DNA of 64,000 nt from Amycolatopsis alkalitolerans (GTDB lineage: Bacteria; Actinomycetota; Actinomycetes; Mycobacteriales; Pseudonocardiaceae), in contig NZ_VDFW01000036.1 in NCBI RefSeq assembly GCF_006152065.1, forward strand, positions 1-64,000, in the 5' to 3' direction. Both the position numbers and the translations under genes were made by a program. Under the pieces are notes generated by a model that was not told the DNA's origin, ran no database searches, and saw only the letters and a program-made list of their open reading frames with translations. Positions 1-8,273 of this stretch are shown here, one piece after another (position 1 is the stretch's first letter; every line of letters begins with the position of its first letter).

Positions 1-1
1 C

Positions 2-469
2 TTGATGGTCAGCGTGACACTCGAGGACCTCAAGGCGGGTGTCGGGTATGGCCTGTTGGATGGCTACTGGACTATTTCCGTCGCCCAGATCCGGCGCTTA
101 GCCTGCGACGCCAGGATCGTGCCCGTCGTCCTCGGTGCCCAGGGCGAAACCCTCGATGTCGGGCGCGCCACCCGGATCGTGCCCCGCAGCATCCGCCGCG
201 CCCTGACCCGCCGGGACAAAGGCTGCGCGTTTCCGGGGTGCGGAAAGAAGGCCAAATGGACCGACGCCCACCACATCCTCGAGTGGTCCCGAGGCGGCAC
301 CACCGCCCTGGCCAACCTCACCCTCCTGTGCCGCCGACACCACCGCACCATCCACCACACCGACTGGCAGATCCGCATGATCCACGGCAAACCGTGGTTC
401 ATCCCGCCCTCCTATGTGGACCCCGAACGCACACCACGCCACAATGCCCTCCACGCCATGCGCAGTTAG
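2..469 (+). CDS. HNH endonuclease domain protein (DUF222 type), C-terminal part
   Basis: The gene enters from the left window edge, so its true start is not visible; 155 residues remain. The last half is an HNH nuclease domain with a zinc-finger-like CAFPGCGKKAKW stretch, then the DAHHI motif, an Asn in LANLTLLC and a terminal RRHH, which are the metal-binding and catalytic positions of HNH nucleases. Actinobacterial DUF222/HNH proteins are long, many-copied and of uncertain role; they are often linked to mobile DNA. The fold assignment is firm, but the biological role is unknown. Confidence 0.85.
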   Translation: MMVSVTLEDLKAGVGYGLLDGYWTISVAQIRRLACDARIVPVVLGAQGETLDVGRATRIVPRSIRRALTRRDKGCAFPGCGKKAKWTDAHHILEWSRGGTTALANLTLLCRRHHRTIHHTDWQIRMIHGKPWFIPPSYVDPERTPRHNALHAMRS

Positions 470-725
470 TGTTCTGGCTCAGAAGGCGCAGCGCCGGTCC
501 GCGGGTGAGATCGCGGCGGCCGCCCGGATTACGCCTAGGTTCGCCGGCTCACTGGTCCTGCCCAGCGGTTCACGCTCATCGCCCCGCAGATCGTCGCGCT
601 GTCCGAACGGCTGCAATGGTGGCGAGATGCATGTCCAGAGAGCCGGCCCGGCTCCAGCGCAGTTGACGGCACGCAACCCGAAGGCCCGTCAGACCCGCAG
701 GGCTAACCGCTTTTGCCCGCCGCTA
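470..725. other. intergenic stretch with a possible coding remnant
   Basis: No complete gene is seen. A readable plus-strand frame from about 554 to 706 encodes a peptide containing IVALSERLQWWRD and ends in TAA. It has no start signal and no recognised family, and looks like the tail of a lost gene. Confidence 0.3.
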
Positions 726-1181
726 CTAACCGCCGAGGACGTCTCGCGTCAGCTCGAGCTGGCCCAAGTGCTGCGCCAGTTCCTCGTACACGTGCTGCAG
801 CGCCGCCCCCTGCGTCCGCCCGATCGGGGTGTCGCGGTAGTGCGGCGCGGCCTCCTCACGCAGCGGGCTCCGCGGGTCGGCCACCTCGGCATACTCGCGC
901 AAACGCTTCTTCGCCCGCTCGACCCGTTCGACGAGATCAGCCACCGTCCCGGTAGCGCGGAACTCCGCGTCACGGTCGCGCTCGGTGGGCCGGCCCGCCA
1001 CCAGCCGTCCCGCCCAGTGGTCGATGACGCCGATGCAGTGCGTCACGATCCCGTACGGCGTGTTCGCGCCGGGCAGTTCCGGGCGCCGGTTCGCGAGGTC
1101 GTCGCCAAGCTCCCCGAGTACGGCCACCATCCCGTCGAGGGCCCGGTCGGTGAAGTACAGGTACTCGTCTGTGGTGATCAC
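726..1181 (-). CDS. DinB / mycothiol-dependent maleylpyruvate isomerase-like protein
   Basis: A 151-residue protein starting at a GTG whose bases overlap the TGA of the upstream tetR gene (GTGA), so the two are probably translationally coupled. It has the four-helix DinB/DUF664 pattern: HCIGVIDHW near residue 55 and HVYEELAQHLGQLE near the C-terminus, supplying the His residues that bind a metal in this family. Actinobacterial members are often mycothiol-dependent transferases or isomerases; the substrate here cannot be read from sequence. Pairing with a TetR repressor suggests a thiol- or electrophile-responsive function, but this is inference. Confidence 0.75.
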   Translation of the reverse strand: MITTDEYLYFTDRALDGMVAVLGELGDDLANRRPELPGANTPYGIVTHCIGVIDHWAGRLVAGRPTERDRDAEFRATGTVADLVERVERAKKRLREYAEVADPRSPLREEAAPHYRDTPIGRTQGAALQHVYEELAQHLGQLELTRDVLGG

Positions 1182-1771
1182 GACTGAACGGTAGCCGCCC
1201 GCATAACCGCGGAGGCCAACCGGGCGGCCTCGGCGGAGATCTCGGCGGGCGGGACCGGGCGGCCGTGGTCGAGCCACCACGTGATCGTCTGCACGAACAT
1301 CCCGCCCAGCACTGTCGGCACGAGATCGGTCGCGGCGAGGGGTGCCAGATGCGCCACGGTCATCTCCGACAGCGAGGCCCGCATCCTCGTCGCGAACCAC
1401 GAACTGCCGTCCTTCCCCAGCATCGCGCGGTAGAACCGGTCGTGCGCGGCGATGTGCTCGAAGAACGCCGCCCATCGCGTGGCCGCCGAGGCGGTGTCGA
1501 TGTCCGTGAGCAGTTCGTTCATCGCGTCGTCGAAGATCTGCTCGACGAGGTGGTATTTGTCGCGGTAGTTCCGGTAGAACGCGGCCCGGCTGACCATGGC
1601 CCGCTCGGTGACCCGCCCGACCGTCACCGCTTCGAAACCGCGCTCCTCGATGAGCTCGATCAGCGCCTCCCGCAGCAGCTTCCGGGTCCGCCGCACCCGC
1701 ACGTTCTCCCGAGACACTTTCCGCTTTCCGTCCGGTTCGGGACACCCGCCGCCGCTTGACGCTCGTCTCAT
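1178..1771 (-). CDS. TetR family transcriptional regulator
   Basis: About 197 residues from the ATG at 1771; a longer frame upstream runs into the divergent gene and is unlikely to be used. The N-terminal helix-turn-helix reads GFEAVTVGRVTERAMVSRAAFYRNYRDKYHL, split here across the recognition helix (VSRAAFYRNY). The C-terminal part resembles the TetR_C_8 ligand domain. It is transcribed divergently from the quinone oxidoreductase at 1830 and in operon with the DinB-like gene, so it probably controls both, with an operator in the 58-bp gap. Confidence 0.85.
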   Translation of the reverse strand: MRRASSGGGCPEPDGKRKVSRENVRVRRTRKLLREALIELIEERGFEAVTVGRVTERAMVSRAAFYRNYRDKYHLVEQIFDDAMNELLTDIDTASAATRWAAFFEHIAAHDRFYRAMLGKDGSSWFATRMRASLSEMTVAHLAPLAATDLVPTVLGGMFVQTITWWLDHGRPVPPAEISAEAARLASAVMRAATVQS

Positions 1772-1794
1772 AGCGGCCACTGTGCCTGGATAGA

Positions 1795-1805
1795 GACAGA
1801 CTGTC
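1795..1805. promoter_or_regulatory. candidate TetR operator
   Basis: GACAGACTGTC is a perfect 11-base inverted repeat (GACAG-A-CTGTC). It lies in the short gap between the divergent tetR (start 1771) and quinone oxidoreductase (start 1830) genes, the usual place for a TetR operator. The arms are short, so the call is tentative. Confidence 0.4.
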
Positions 1806-1829
1806 CCACCGACGACGAAGGAGTCAACC

Positions 1830-2729
1830 ATGCGTGCAATCCGGGTTCGGGAGTTCGGCCCGCCCGAGGTCCTGCGACTCGAAGAGGACGAAAAGCCCAC
1901 ACCGGGCGAAGGCGAGGTCCTGGTGTCCGTCGAACTGGCCAGCGTCATCTACGGCGACGTCATCGTCCGTTCCGGCGGGCACCCGTTCGAGCTGCCGTAC
2001 ATCCCCGGCAACGAGGTCGCCGGGACCGACCACAATGGACGTATTGTCGTCGGTACCACGGCCGGAAACTCCGGCGGCTACGCGGAGTTCGCCCGCTGCA
2101 CCGACGTCTACGAGGTTCCATCGGGAGTTTCCCTGGCCCAGGCGCTGGCCGTCTTCGAAGGCGGCTACCTGGCGAACGCGATGCTCGAGGAGATGGGCCC
2201 GGCGGACACGGTGCTGATCACCGCGGCCGCGGGGCGCATCGGCTCGCTTCTCGTGCAACTCGCCAAGGCCCGCGGCGCCACCGTGATCGCGGCCGCGAGC
2301 GGCGAAAAACTCGACACCGCGGCGAAGTTCGGCGCGGACGTGCTGGTCGACTACCGGGACCCCGACTGGGCCGGCAAGGTCAAAACCGCGACGGGTGGCG
2401 GCGCCGACGTGACGCTCGAAGCGATCGGCGGACGCCTTGGCGCGCAAGCACTCGAAGCGACCCGTGGCCGGTTCGGGGTCTACGGGTTCGCGTCCGGTTC
2501 GTGGACCGATCCGGGCGACCGGGAGCTTGTCAGTCCACTTCGGACGATCTTTGCCCGGCCGCAGGAGCAGCACCGGCGGGGAGTCGAGGAGATTCTGCGC
2601 CGAGCCGCTCAGCTGATCCCGTTGCCCACCACGACATTCCCCCTCGAAGACGCCGGCGAAGCACACGCCGCGCTCGAAAGCCGCCGGACGGTCGGCGCGG
2701 TTTCACTCAGCCTGGCAGCAACTCGGTGA
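1830..2729 (+). CDS. NADPH:quinone reductase / zinc-type alcohol dehydrogenase family protein
   Basis: A 299-residue medium-chain dehydrogenase/reductase of the quinone oxidoreductase (Qor) branch, preceded by a good AAGGAG ribosome site. The N-terminal GroES-like domain contains PYIPGNEVAG; the Rossmann domain starts near residue 130 with VLITAAAGRIGSLLVQLAK, where the usual AAAGGVG is AAAGRIG. The cysteines and His that bind zinc in true alcohol dehydrogenases are absent, as expected for Qor. The likely role is NADPH-dependent reduction of quinones or reactive enones, regulated by the divergent TetR. The last 23 bases overlap the end of the convergent VWA gene. Confidence 0.85.
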   Translation: MRAIRVREFGPPEVLRLEEDEKPTPGEGEVLVSVELASVIYGDVIVRSGGHPFELPYIPGNEVAGTDHNGRIVVGTTAGNSGGYAEFARCTDVYEVPSGVSLAQALAVFEGGYLANAMLEEMGPADTVLITAAAGRIGSLLVQLAKARGATVIAAASGEKLDTAAKFGADVLVDYRDPDWAGKVKTATGGGADVTLEAIGGRLGAQALEATRGRFGVYGFASGSWTDPGDRELVSPLRTIFARPQEQHRRGVEEILRRAAQLIPLPTTTFPLEDAGEAHAALESRRTVGAVSLSLAATR

Positions 2730-4080
2730 CCAGCCGAGTCAGCTGCCGCAGGTTGCGGCATTCGTGCATCGGCACCACCCGGCCGTATTCGAGCGCGGCC
2801 GAATCGCCGGTGCCCCAAGCGGACCGTGGCTCGGGGTTGAGCCAGTACACGTGCTTGGCGTGCTCGGAGATCTGGCGGACCGCGGCCAGGTTCGGGTCGC
2901 CGCCGTTGGTCCGGCCGTCGCCCAGGATCAGCACCGACGTGCGCGGGCCGACGGCGTCGAGCCAGCCTTCGACGAAACTCCCGAGTGAATCGCCGTAGTC
3001 GCTGCTCATACCCCAGCGCGTCACCCGCGCCTCGGTCAGGATCCGCCGCGCGAGCCCCTCGGGATCGGCCGCGCCGGCGGTGACCAGCCCGGTGATCTCG
3101 TCGGTCAGCTCGACGAACGCGAACGTGCGTACCTTCGAGAACTGGTCGGCCAGCGCCTGCACCAGCAGCAGCGTGAACTGCGCGAACCCCGCGACCGACC
3201 CGGACATGTCGCACAGCAGCACCAGTTCCGGCCTGCCCGGGCGGCGATCGCGCAGCGCCGGGCGCATCGGAACGCCTCCCGTCGCGAGCGACCGGCGTAG
3301 CGTCCGGCGGAAGTCGATCTGCCCGCGCCGGGCCCGCCGCCGGCGCGCCGCGAGCCGGGTCGCGAGCTTGCGCGACAGCGGCTGGATCGTCCGGCGCAGC
3401 GCGGTCAGCTGCTCCCGGCTGGCGTTGGTGAAGCTGACAAGATCCGTCTGGGGAGCCACCGCATGGCGCGCGATCCGTTCGCGCCCACGGTATTCCGCCG
3501 TCCGGCGGCGCGCCTCGGCCTGCACCTGCCGGCGGAACGAGCCGATGCGCGACTGCGCCTCCTGGCGGGCGAGAGCTTCGCTCAGCCCGTCGCGCTGCTC
3601 GCCCCGGATCGCGTTGAGCACGCGGTTCAGTAACGCCTCCGGCCGCAACCGGTCCAGCGTCTGGTACGCCGACCAGCCGCTCATCCCGCCGCCACCGGTC
3701 CCGCCCTCGCCGAAGGACCCGTATTGGCCGAACACCTCGACCCCGGTCGCCGCGAGCGCGCGCATGCGCTCGGTGTCGCCCCCGGCCAGCGCGGTGACCA
3801 GCGCGTTCCGCAATTCCGCGAGGTCTTCGGTCTCCGCCATGGTTTCCGTCGAACCGACCGCGACCGGGAAGTAGAGGTCGAACAGGTCGTCGAAGGTGGC
3901 ACGCTGGCCCGACCGCCGCAACACGGTCGCCGCGAGCGCCGCCCGCAACTGCTCGCGGTCGGCGAGCCCGAGCACGTCGACCGCGGCCGCCGCGTCGACC
4001 GTTTCGCCGGGCCCGACCGGGATCCCGTGCTCCCGCAAGGCCCCGACGAACTCGACCAGCCGGGTCGGCAGCCCGGTCAT
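2707..4080 (-). CDS. VWA domain protein, CoxE-like
   Basis: A 457-residue protein with a helical, Arg-rich N-terminal half and a C-terminal von Willebrand A domain. The metal-ion-dependent adhesion site is visible as LLCDMSGSVAGF (DxSxS), followed by MSSDYGDSLGSF and LILGDGRTNGG. Such proteins work with MoxR-type AAA ATPases as chaperones for metal-centre insertion or complex assembly. Its ATG overlaps the TGA of the upstream ATPase gene by four bases. A paralogous pair is present in the cox cluster of this window (47750 and 53035). The client of this copy is unknown. Confidence 0.85.
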   Translation of the reverse strand: MTGLPTRLVEFVGALREHGIPVGPGETVDAAAAVDVLGLADREQLRAALAATVLRRSGQRATFDDLFDLYFPVAVGSTETMAETEDLAELRNALVTALAGGDTERMRALAATGVEVFGQYGSFGEGGTGGGGMSGWSAYQTLDRLRPEALLNRVLNAIRGEQRDGLSEALARQEAQSRIGSFRRQVQAEARRRTAEYRGRERIARHAVAPQTDLVSFTNASREQLTALRRTIQPLSRKLATRLAARRRRARRGQIDFRRTLRRSLATGGVPMRPALRDRRPGRPELVLLCDMSGSVAGFAQFTLLLVQALADQFSKVRTFAFVELTDEITGLVTAGAADPEGLARRILTEARVTRWGMSSDYGDSLGSFVEGWLDAVGPRTSVLILGDGRTNGGDPNLAAVRQISEHAKHVYWLNPEPRSAWGTGDSAALEYGRVVPMHECRNLRQLTRLVTELLPG

Positions 4081-4952
4081 GCCAGCAGCCTGTCCAGGCG
4101 GAGCTCTTCGGTGGCCTTGCGGTGGTCGCTCTGGTACTTGAGGATGACGCCCAGGGTCGACTCGACGACCTGCTCGTCGACCGTGTCGGCGCCGAGCGCG
4201 AGCAGGGTGCGCGCCCAGTCCACGGTTTCCGCGATCGACGGGGCCTTGCGCAGCTCCATCGACCGCAGCGCGCCGACCACGCGCACCACGGACTCGGTCA
4301 GGCGCTCGTCGAGGTCCGGCACCTTGAGCGTGACGATGTCGCGTTCGAGCTCGGGCGACGGGAAGTCCAGGTGCAGGAACAGGCAGCGTCGTTTGAGCGC
4401 CTCGGACAGCTCGCGGGTCGCGTTGGAGGTCAGCAGCACGAACGGGCGGCGGGTCGCGGTGATGGTACCCAGCTCCGGCACGGTGACCTGGAAGTCGCCG
4501 AGCACCTCCAGCAGCAGACCCTCCATCTCGACGTCGGCCTTGTCGGTCTCGTCGATGAGCAGGACGGTCGGGCCGGTGTTGCGGATCGCCTTCAGCAGCG
4601 GGCGGGCGAGCAGGAACTCCTCGCTGAACACCTCGTCGCGGGTGCCGGCCCAGCCCCCGTCACGGCCCGCGGTGATGCGCAGAAGCTGCTTGGCGTGGTT
4701 CCACTCGTACAGCGCGCGAGCCTCGTCGATGCCCTCGTAGCACTGCAGCCGGACCAGCTCGCTGGCCGTCGCGTCGGCGAGCGCTCGCGCCAGTTCGGTC
4801 TTGCCGACCCCGGCGGGGCCCTCGACGAGCAGCGGCTTGCCGAGCCGTTCGGCGAGGTAGACCGTGGTCGCCACCGGGGTGGAGGCGAGGTAGCCGGCTC
4901 CTGCCAGCCGCTCGACGACCTCGTCGACCGAGCCGAACAACGGTTCCTGCAT
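4077..4952 (-). CDS. MoxR-family AAA ATPase
   Basis: A 291-residue protein from the ATG at 4952; the open frame extends upstream but without homology. Walker A is VEGPAGVGKTELARALA (about residue 45), Walker B is VLLIDETDKAD, and sensor 1 is VLLTSNATRELSEALKRR. The RLQCYEGIDEARALYEW segment is typical of CoxD/MoxR proteins. It forms a translationally coupled unit with the VWA gene downstream. MoxR-VWA pairs remodel client enzymes using ATP. The closest match within the window is the ATPase at 53035. Confidence 0.9.
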   Translation of the reverse strand: MQEPLFGSVDEVVERLAGAGYLASTPVATTVYLAERLGKPLLVEGPAGVGKTELARALADATASELVRLQCYEGIDEARALYEWNHAKQLLRITAGRDGGWAGTRDEVFSEEFLLARPLLKAIRNTGPTVLLIDETDKADVEMEGLLLEVLGDFQVTVPELGTITATRRPFVLLTSNATRELSEALKRRCLFLHLDFPSPELERDIVTLKVPDLDERLTESVVRVVGALRSMELRKAPSIAETVDWARTLLALGADTVDEQVVESTLGVILKYQSDHRKATEELRLDRLLA

Positions 4953-5044
4953 CAGGCCATTGTCCGCTGGGCTTCGCCCGCCGTCGCGTTCAGCGTGCGC
5001 AAGGTCACTGTGGACCGTGATCGATCTTCCGCGAGCCGGCACAG

Positions 5045-5079
5045 GTGTGACACAGCCAGGGGCGAAGTCGCTGTCACAC
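5045..5079. repeat. short inverted repeat upstream of small ORF
   Basis: GTGTGACA (5045-5052) and TGTCACAC (5072-5079) form perfect 8-base arms around 19 bases. The pair lies between the MoxR gene and the small gene starting at 5123. It could be an operator or a hairpin; nothing decides between them. Confidence 0.35.
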
Positions 5080-5122
5080 ATGAGCGGGCCGCCGCGATTC
5101 CGTTGACCGCAGGGAGAGATGC

Positions 5123-5368
5123 ATGGCGACAGAGGGAACCGAAGACGTCGTCGATCACGACGCCTGGCTGTTCGATCAGGCCCGGGACGCGCTGTCCGTG
5201 ATCGCATCGCTGCACGACGGCGCGCTCGCCCAGATGAAGCACATCCTGGCCAGCCGCCCGAACGTCGCCCTCACGCCCACCCGGCCCGCGCGTCAGCCAC
5301 GCTCACCCGGCCGCCATGCGCGTCTGACCCCGATAGCGACCGGCGCCGTGACGGCGTTGCCCCACTGA
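5123..5368 (+). CDS. small hypothetical protein
   Basis: An 81-residue frame with an AGGGAGAG ribosome site seven bases ahead of its ATG. The first 45 residues (DDAWLFDQARDAL-like helical text) look like real protein, while the rest is Pro/Arg/Thr-rich and low in complexity. It sits at the left edge of the decayed island, so its 3' part may be a new ending created by rearrangement. No family is recognised. Confidence 0.4.
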   Translation: MATEGTEDVVDHDAWLFDQARDALSVIASLHDGALAQMKHILASRPNVALTPTRPARQPRSPGRHARLTPIATGAVTALPH

Positions 5369-5835
5369 CCGCTCGTCCCGGTCACTGAATCCGTACTCGG
5401 CCCCGACACGGAACACGGCCGGGTGATCGGTCGGTGTAGGGCATATGACCGCGTCCCACTCCGTCTACTTCTCGAAGGTCCCGACGGTCGTGCTATTGGT
5501 CTATACCACTTAAGTCACGAAACAGCCGCCACGCGAAAGTGGGATGACCCTCCCCAACGGGTGGGTGGGCTCCCGAGCCAAGATCACCCACACCAGCTAC
5601 GGCGCGCTCTCGTGGACTGCTTTCGATGTTTCGTAATCGATTCCGTACTGTGATTTCATAGGGCAGAGAATCACTGGCACGGAAGCGATCGGGCAGCCGG
5701 CAGGAAAGGTAATCAGGGTTGACGTGTCGTGATCGCAATGCATCGACCGTCTCCTGCGGTGTGACCAACGGCAACGGTGTAGGCGAGCGCCGGCGTCGGG
5801 GCTATGGGGGCATACGCCGGAGAACTTGATCCTGA
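5369..5835. other. left part of the decayed island, no clear gene
   Basis: There is no convincing gene. A minus-strand frame at 5597-5743 (48 residues, GGAG site upstream of the ATG) could be a small protein, but nothing supports it beyond the ribosome site. From about 5800 the plus strand begins to resemble a Hint domain, but in more than one frame, so the Hint gene is broken before 5836. Confidence 0.35.
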
Positions 5836-6247
5836 TGAGCACGTGCAGCCAGGGGCTGGGCTTCGCGAGTCTCCCCACCATCACCACACTCCGCACCTGC
5901 CAACGCCTCCTGACCGCCTACAACCTCCAAATCGACGGCATCCACACCTACTACGCCGGCACCACACCTATCCTCGTCCACAACAGCTGCGGATACACTC
6001 CTGCCGGTGGTTTCGCTGATTCGGACATCGACGAGATCGCGCAAGCTGTGTACCAGCACGTCGGTGCTGTCGATGTGCCAGGCCGACCCGGGCTAGCGCA
6101 AGTCAGGACGTCCTGGCAAGGGGCACTCCCGAGCCGCTTGAACAGGGAGACGGGAGTATTGCGCAGGTGATTAACTACCGGGGCGTTCGCGTGATCATCA
6201 ATGAAGACAGTCCCTGGCGAAGCACTGCGCACTACCCGGGTAAATGA
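5836..6247 (+). pseudogene. polymorphic toxin C-terminus: Hint-domain end plus toxin tip, frameshifted
   Basis: The frame carries the end of a pretoxin Hint (intein-like) domain, with LTAYNLQIDGIHTYY followed by AGTTPILVHNSC, the standard boundary before a variable toxin tip. The tip continues for about 55 residues (GYTPAGGFADSDIDEIAQ and on) to LNRETGVLR, where a one-base shift at about 6163-6168 gives TGA at 6168. In the neighbouring frame the text resumes as QVINYRGVRVIINE and ends in TGA at 6245-6247. The toxin is therefore broken by a single indel. No toxin family is recognised. The Hint domain itself is broken upstream, and no core toxin gene is present. Confidence 0.7.
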
Positions 6248-6668
6248 CGGCCATCGATCCAGCCAATCGCTGGCGAACAGTCGTAATCGCGGTCAACCCG
6301 CATGTCTCCCGCTGGGCGAACTTGTTGATGGCTGGCAGCCGCATGTTCAAAGATTCGTCGCCGAGCTAGATGTTGAGCCCGACGATCGGACGAGCTGGGG
6401 CGCTCACGACTACATCGGCGCGCTCCACCTACGAGATGCCGTCGAGCGCGGCTTGGCGCTGTTGCCGGATGACGAACGCACCGACGCTCGCCACCAAGCG
6501 GCGGTAGCAGACCGTGAATTTGAGCAACAGACCGAGCCCGATCAGGACGGGTTGTTGGCAAGGTTTCTTTCTGCGGACTTGAGCAACGAGTCTTGGTGGT
6601 GGCATCGCGTGCTGACACGCGGGCCGGTCCGCTCCGAGCTTGAACCGAATCGAGGGCCTCAAGGCTGA
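6244..6668 (+). pseudogene. probable immunity gene of the plus-strand cassette, frameshifted
   Basis: An ATG at 6244 overlaps the toxin TGA (ATGA), the arrangement expected for a toxin-immunity pair. The first about 20 residues (MTAIDPANRWRTVVIAV) are in one frame. After a shift near 6300-6310 the protein continues in another frame with ELVDGWQPHVQRFVAELD, SWGAHDYIGALHLRDAVE and SWWWHRV to about 6645, acidic as many immunity proteins are. The end is blurred by IS debris. The family is not recognised; the immunity role is inferred from position and charge. Confidence 0.55.
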
Positions 6669-6714
6669 GGCCAAGGTCCTCGCCGCTGACTCTGTAACAC
6701 GCCAGGCGAAGGCC

Positions 6715-7522
6715 GACCTGCCAGCCGACGATCAGGCGGGAGAACACGTCGAGCACGAAGGCCGCGTCGACCCAGCCGACCGCGGTACGCACGTAGGTGA
6801 TGTCCGCTACCCACAGCTCGTTCACGCGCGTGGCCGTGAAGTCCCGTTTGACCAGATCACCTGGCCTGCCGGTCTCCGCCGCCGACCGCGTCGTGCGCGG
6901 GGACTTGTCCCGCAGCAGGCCATGCAGTCCACTCTCGCGCATGAGCCGCTCGACCGTGCACCGGGCCACGTCGGTGCCCGGCCGGTTGAGCTTGGCCCAG
7001 ACCTTGCGCGCCCCGTAGAGGCCGTAGTTGTCCTCGTGCACCCGCCCGATCTTCTCGACCAGGTCCCGGTCCCGTGCCGCACGGGCCGAGGGCGGGCGGA
7101 ACGTGGCCGCGTAGTACGTCGACGGCGCGATCTCCGCATGCGTCTGTTTGAGCGCCTCCAGGACCGGCTGGACACCGTGCTCCTCCCGCTGCGAGTCGAC
7201 GAACTCAACCTTCATCGCGGCCGACGGTCCAGCTCCGCTGCGAAGAAACTTGCCGCTGACCTCAGAATCTGCAGCTCACGGTTATCCAGCTCGAGCTGCG
7301 CGATCCGCTCCTGCGTCACCGCTCGTGGTGCCCGGCCTGTCCCCGGCGTCGATCTCCGCGCGCATGACCCAGGTCCGCAGGGCATCCGGGCGGATCCCCA
7401 GCTGCTCGGCGATCCGCTTAATCGCCCCAGTCGCGGCCGCCGGGTCCCGGCGCGCCTACACGCCATCCGCGTCGCCCGCTCACGCAGCTCATCGGGGTAC
7501 TTCTTCGGTGCGGCCATCACTC
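6715..7522 (-). pseudogene. IS3-family transposase remnant (orfA and orfB)
   Basis: OrfA begins at about 7517 with AAPKKYPDELRERATR. It then needs at least two frame changes to read RIAEQLGIRPDALRTWV and finally TQERIAQLELDNRELQIL, the HTH plus leucine-rich part of IS3 OrfA. OrfB starts at 7215 and matches IS3 transposases through YGLYGARKVWAKLNRPG and the rve core (WVADITYVRT, LDVFSRLIVGWQ). It is cut after about residue 167, so the third acidic residue of the DDE triad is gone. The -1 overlap of orfA and orfB at 7212-7215 is normal for IS3; the other shifts are decay. Confidence 0.85.
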
Positions 7523-7565
7523 CTCATCCATCCGGGCTTGATCCCCTCTCCATCAAACCCGGTAC

Positions 7566-7742
7566 GGAACGGTATTTCCCGAGAGGCACCGACCTGGCCC
7601 GCTGGAACCGAGACGAACTCGACGCGGTCGCCGCCACACTCAAAAACTGTCCACGCAAAACACTCGGTTGGACGACGCCAGCCGAAGCCCTGAACAAGCT
7701 GTACTCTCCAATCGATAAGCTGGTGTTGCGGCCACCGGTTGA
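7566..7742 (+). pseudogene. IS30-family transposase C-terminal fragment
   Basis: The plus strand reads YFPRGTDLARWNRDELDAV followed by CPRKTLGWTTPAEALNKL, the highly conserved end of IS30 transposases. A final frame change is needed to reach the usual ending (AGVAATG and TGA at 7740-7742). Everything upstream, including the catalytic core, is missing. It lies between two IS3 remnants of the opposite strand, so several insertions were nested here. Confidence 0.8.
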
Positions 7743-7744
7743 AC

Positions 7745-8205
7745 CTGTGTTGGCATCCGCGGTCGCTGTGGAAGATCGCACCCGGCTGGACGCGGCCGTG
7801 GGTGATCGCATGGCTAGCGCGTGGCCGCCAGTGAGGCGTGCATGTGGCCGGCCAACTGCCAGCCGATGACCATCCGTGTGGCCAGATCGATCACTATGGC
7901 CAGATACGGCCTGCCTTCCCCGGTCTTGAGGTAAGTGATGTCGCCGATGGCGTGCGGCGCCGCGCCGTTGTCGGAGTCTCGCCGCGCAGCGCAACGCTAC
8001 GGGTGCGTCCACGTGAAGGAGGCTGCGGCGTTCTTCAGGAACTCGTTCTCCATCCGCCGCCGTCGGATCTCGTCTCCCATCTCCTTCACCCGGGCGCCCG
8101 CCATTGCCGTCATCGACTCATCCGATTCCGGGTTCTGACGCCGCCAAGCGTTCACCCAGTTTCCCAGCGTGCCATCATGAATGCCAAGATCACGCGGGGA
8201 CCTCC
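7745..8205 (-). pseudogene. second IS3-family remnant (orfA and orfB pieces)
   Basis: Reading the minus strand, an OrfA piece (GTLGNWVNAWRRQNPE, then DEIRRRRMENEFLKNAAA) lies at about 8010-8200. An OrfB piece ([20 protein letters not shown], then [18 protein letters not shown]) lies at about 7825-7955, and after a frame change IFHSDRGCQH follows near 7760. A large deletion separates the two. This element differs from the IS3 copy at 6715-7522. Its outer end abuts the toxin scrap at 8214-8256. Confidence 0.75.
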
Positions 8206-8256
8206 GTGATCGACTTCATTGACGATTACGCGAACGCCTCGATAGTTGATCACCTG
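8206..8256 (-). pseudogene. scrap of a second toxin C-terminus
   Basis: The minus strand encodes QVINYRGVRVIVNE, the same peptide that ends the toxin tip at 6164-6206 except for one Ile/Val exchange. The 43-base segments (6164-6206 plus, 8214-8256 minus) differ at five positions, almost all silent. The scrap sits just downstream of the immunity gene at 8274 and is cut by the IS3 remnant. It is therefore the tail of another displaced toxin module. Confidence 0.65.
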
Positions 8257-8273
8257 GACAATAGTCGCTGCAG

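Noticed and set aside
7212..7215. IS3 orfA/orfB overlap as evidence of decay
   Set aside because: A -1 overlap of orfA and orfB is normal programmed frameshifting in IS3; decay is argued only from the additional shifts inside orfA and the truncated orfB.
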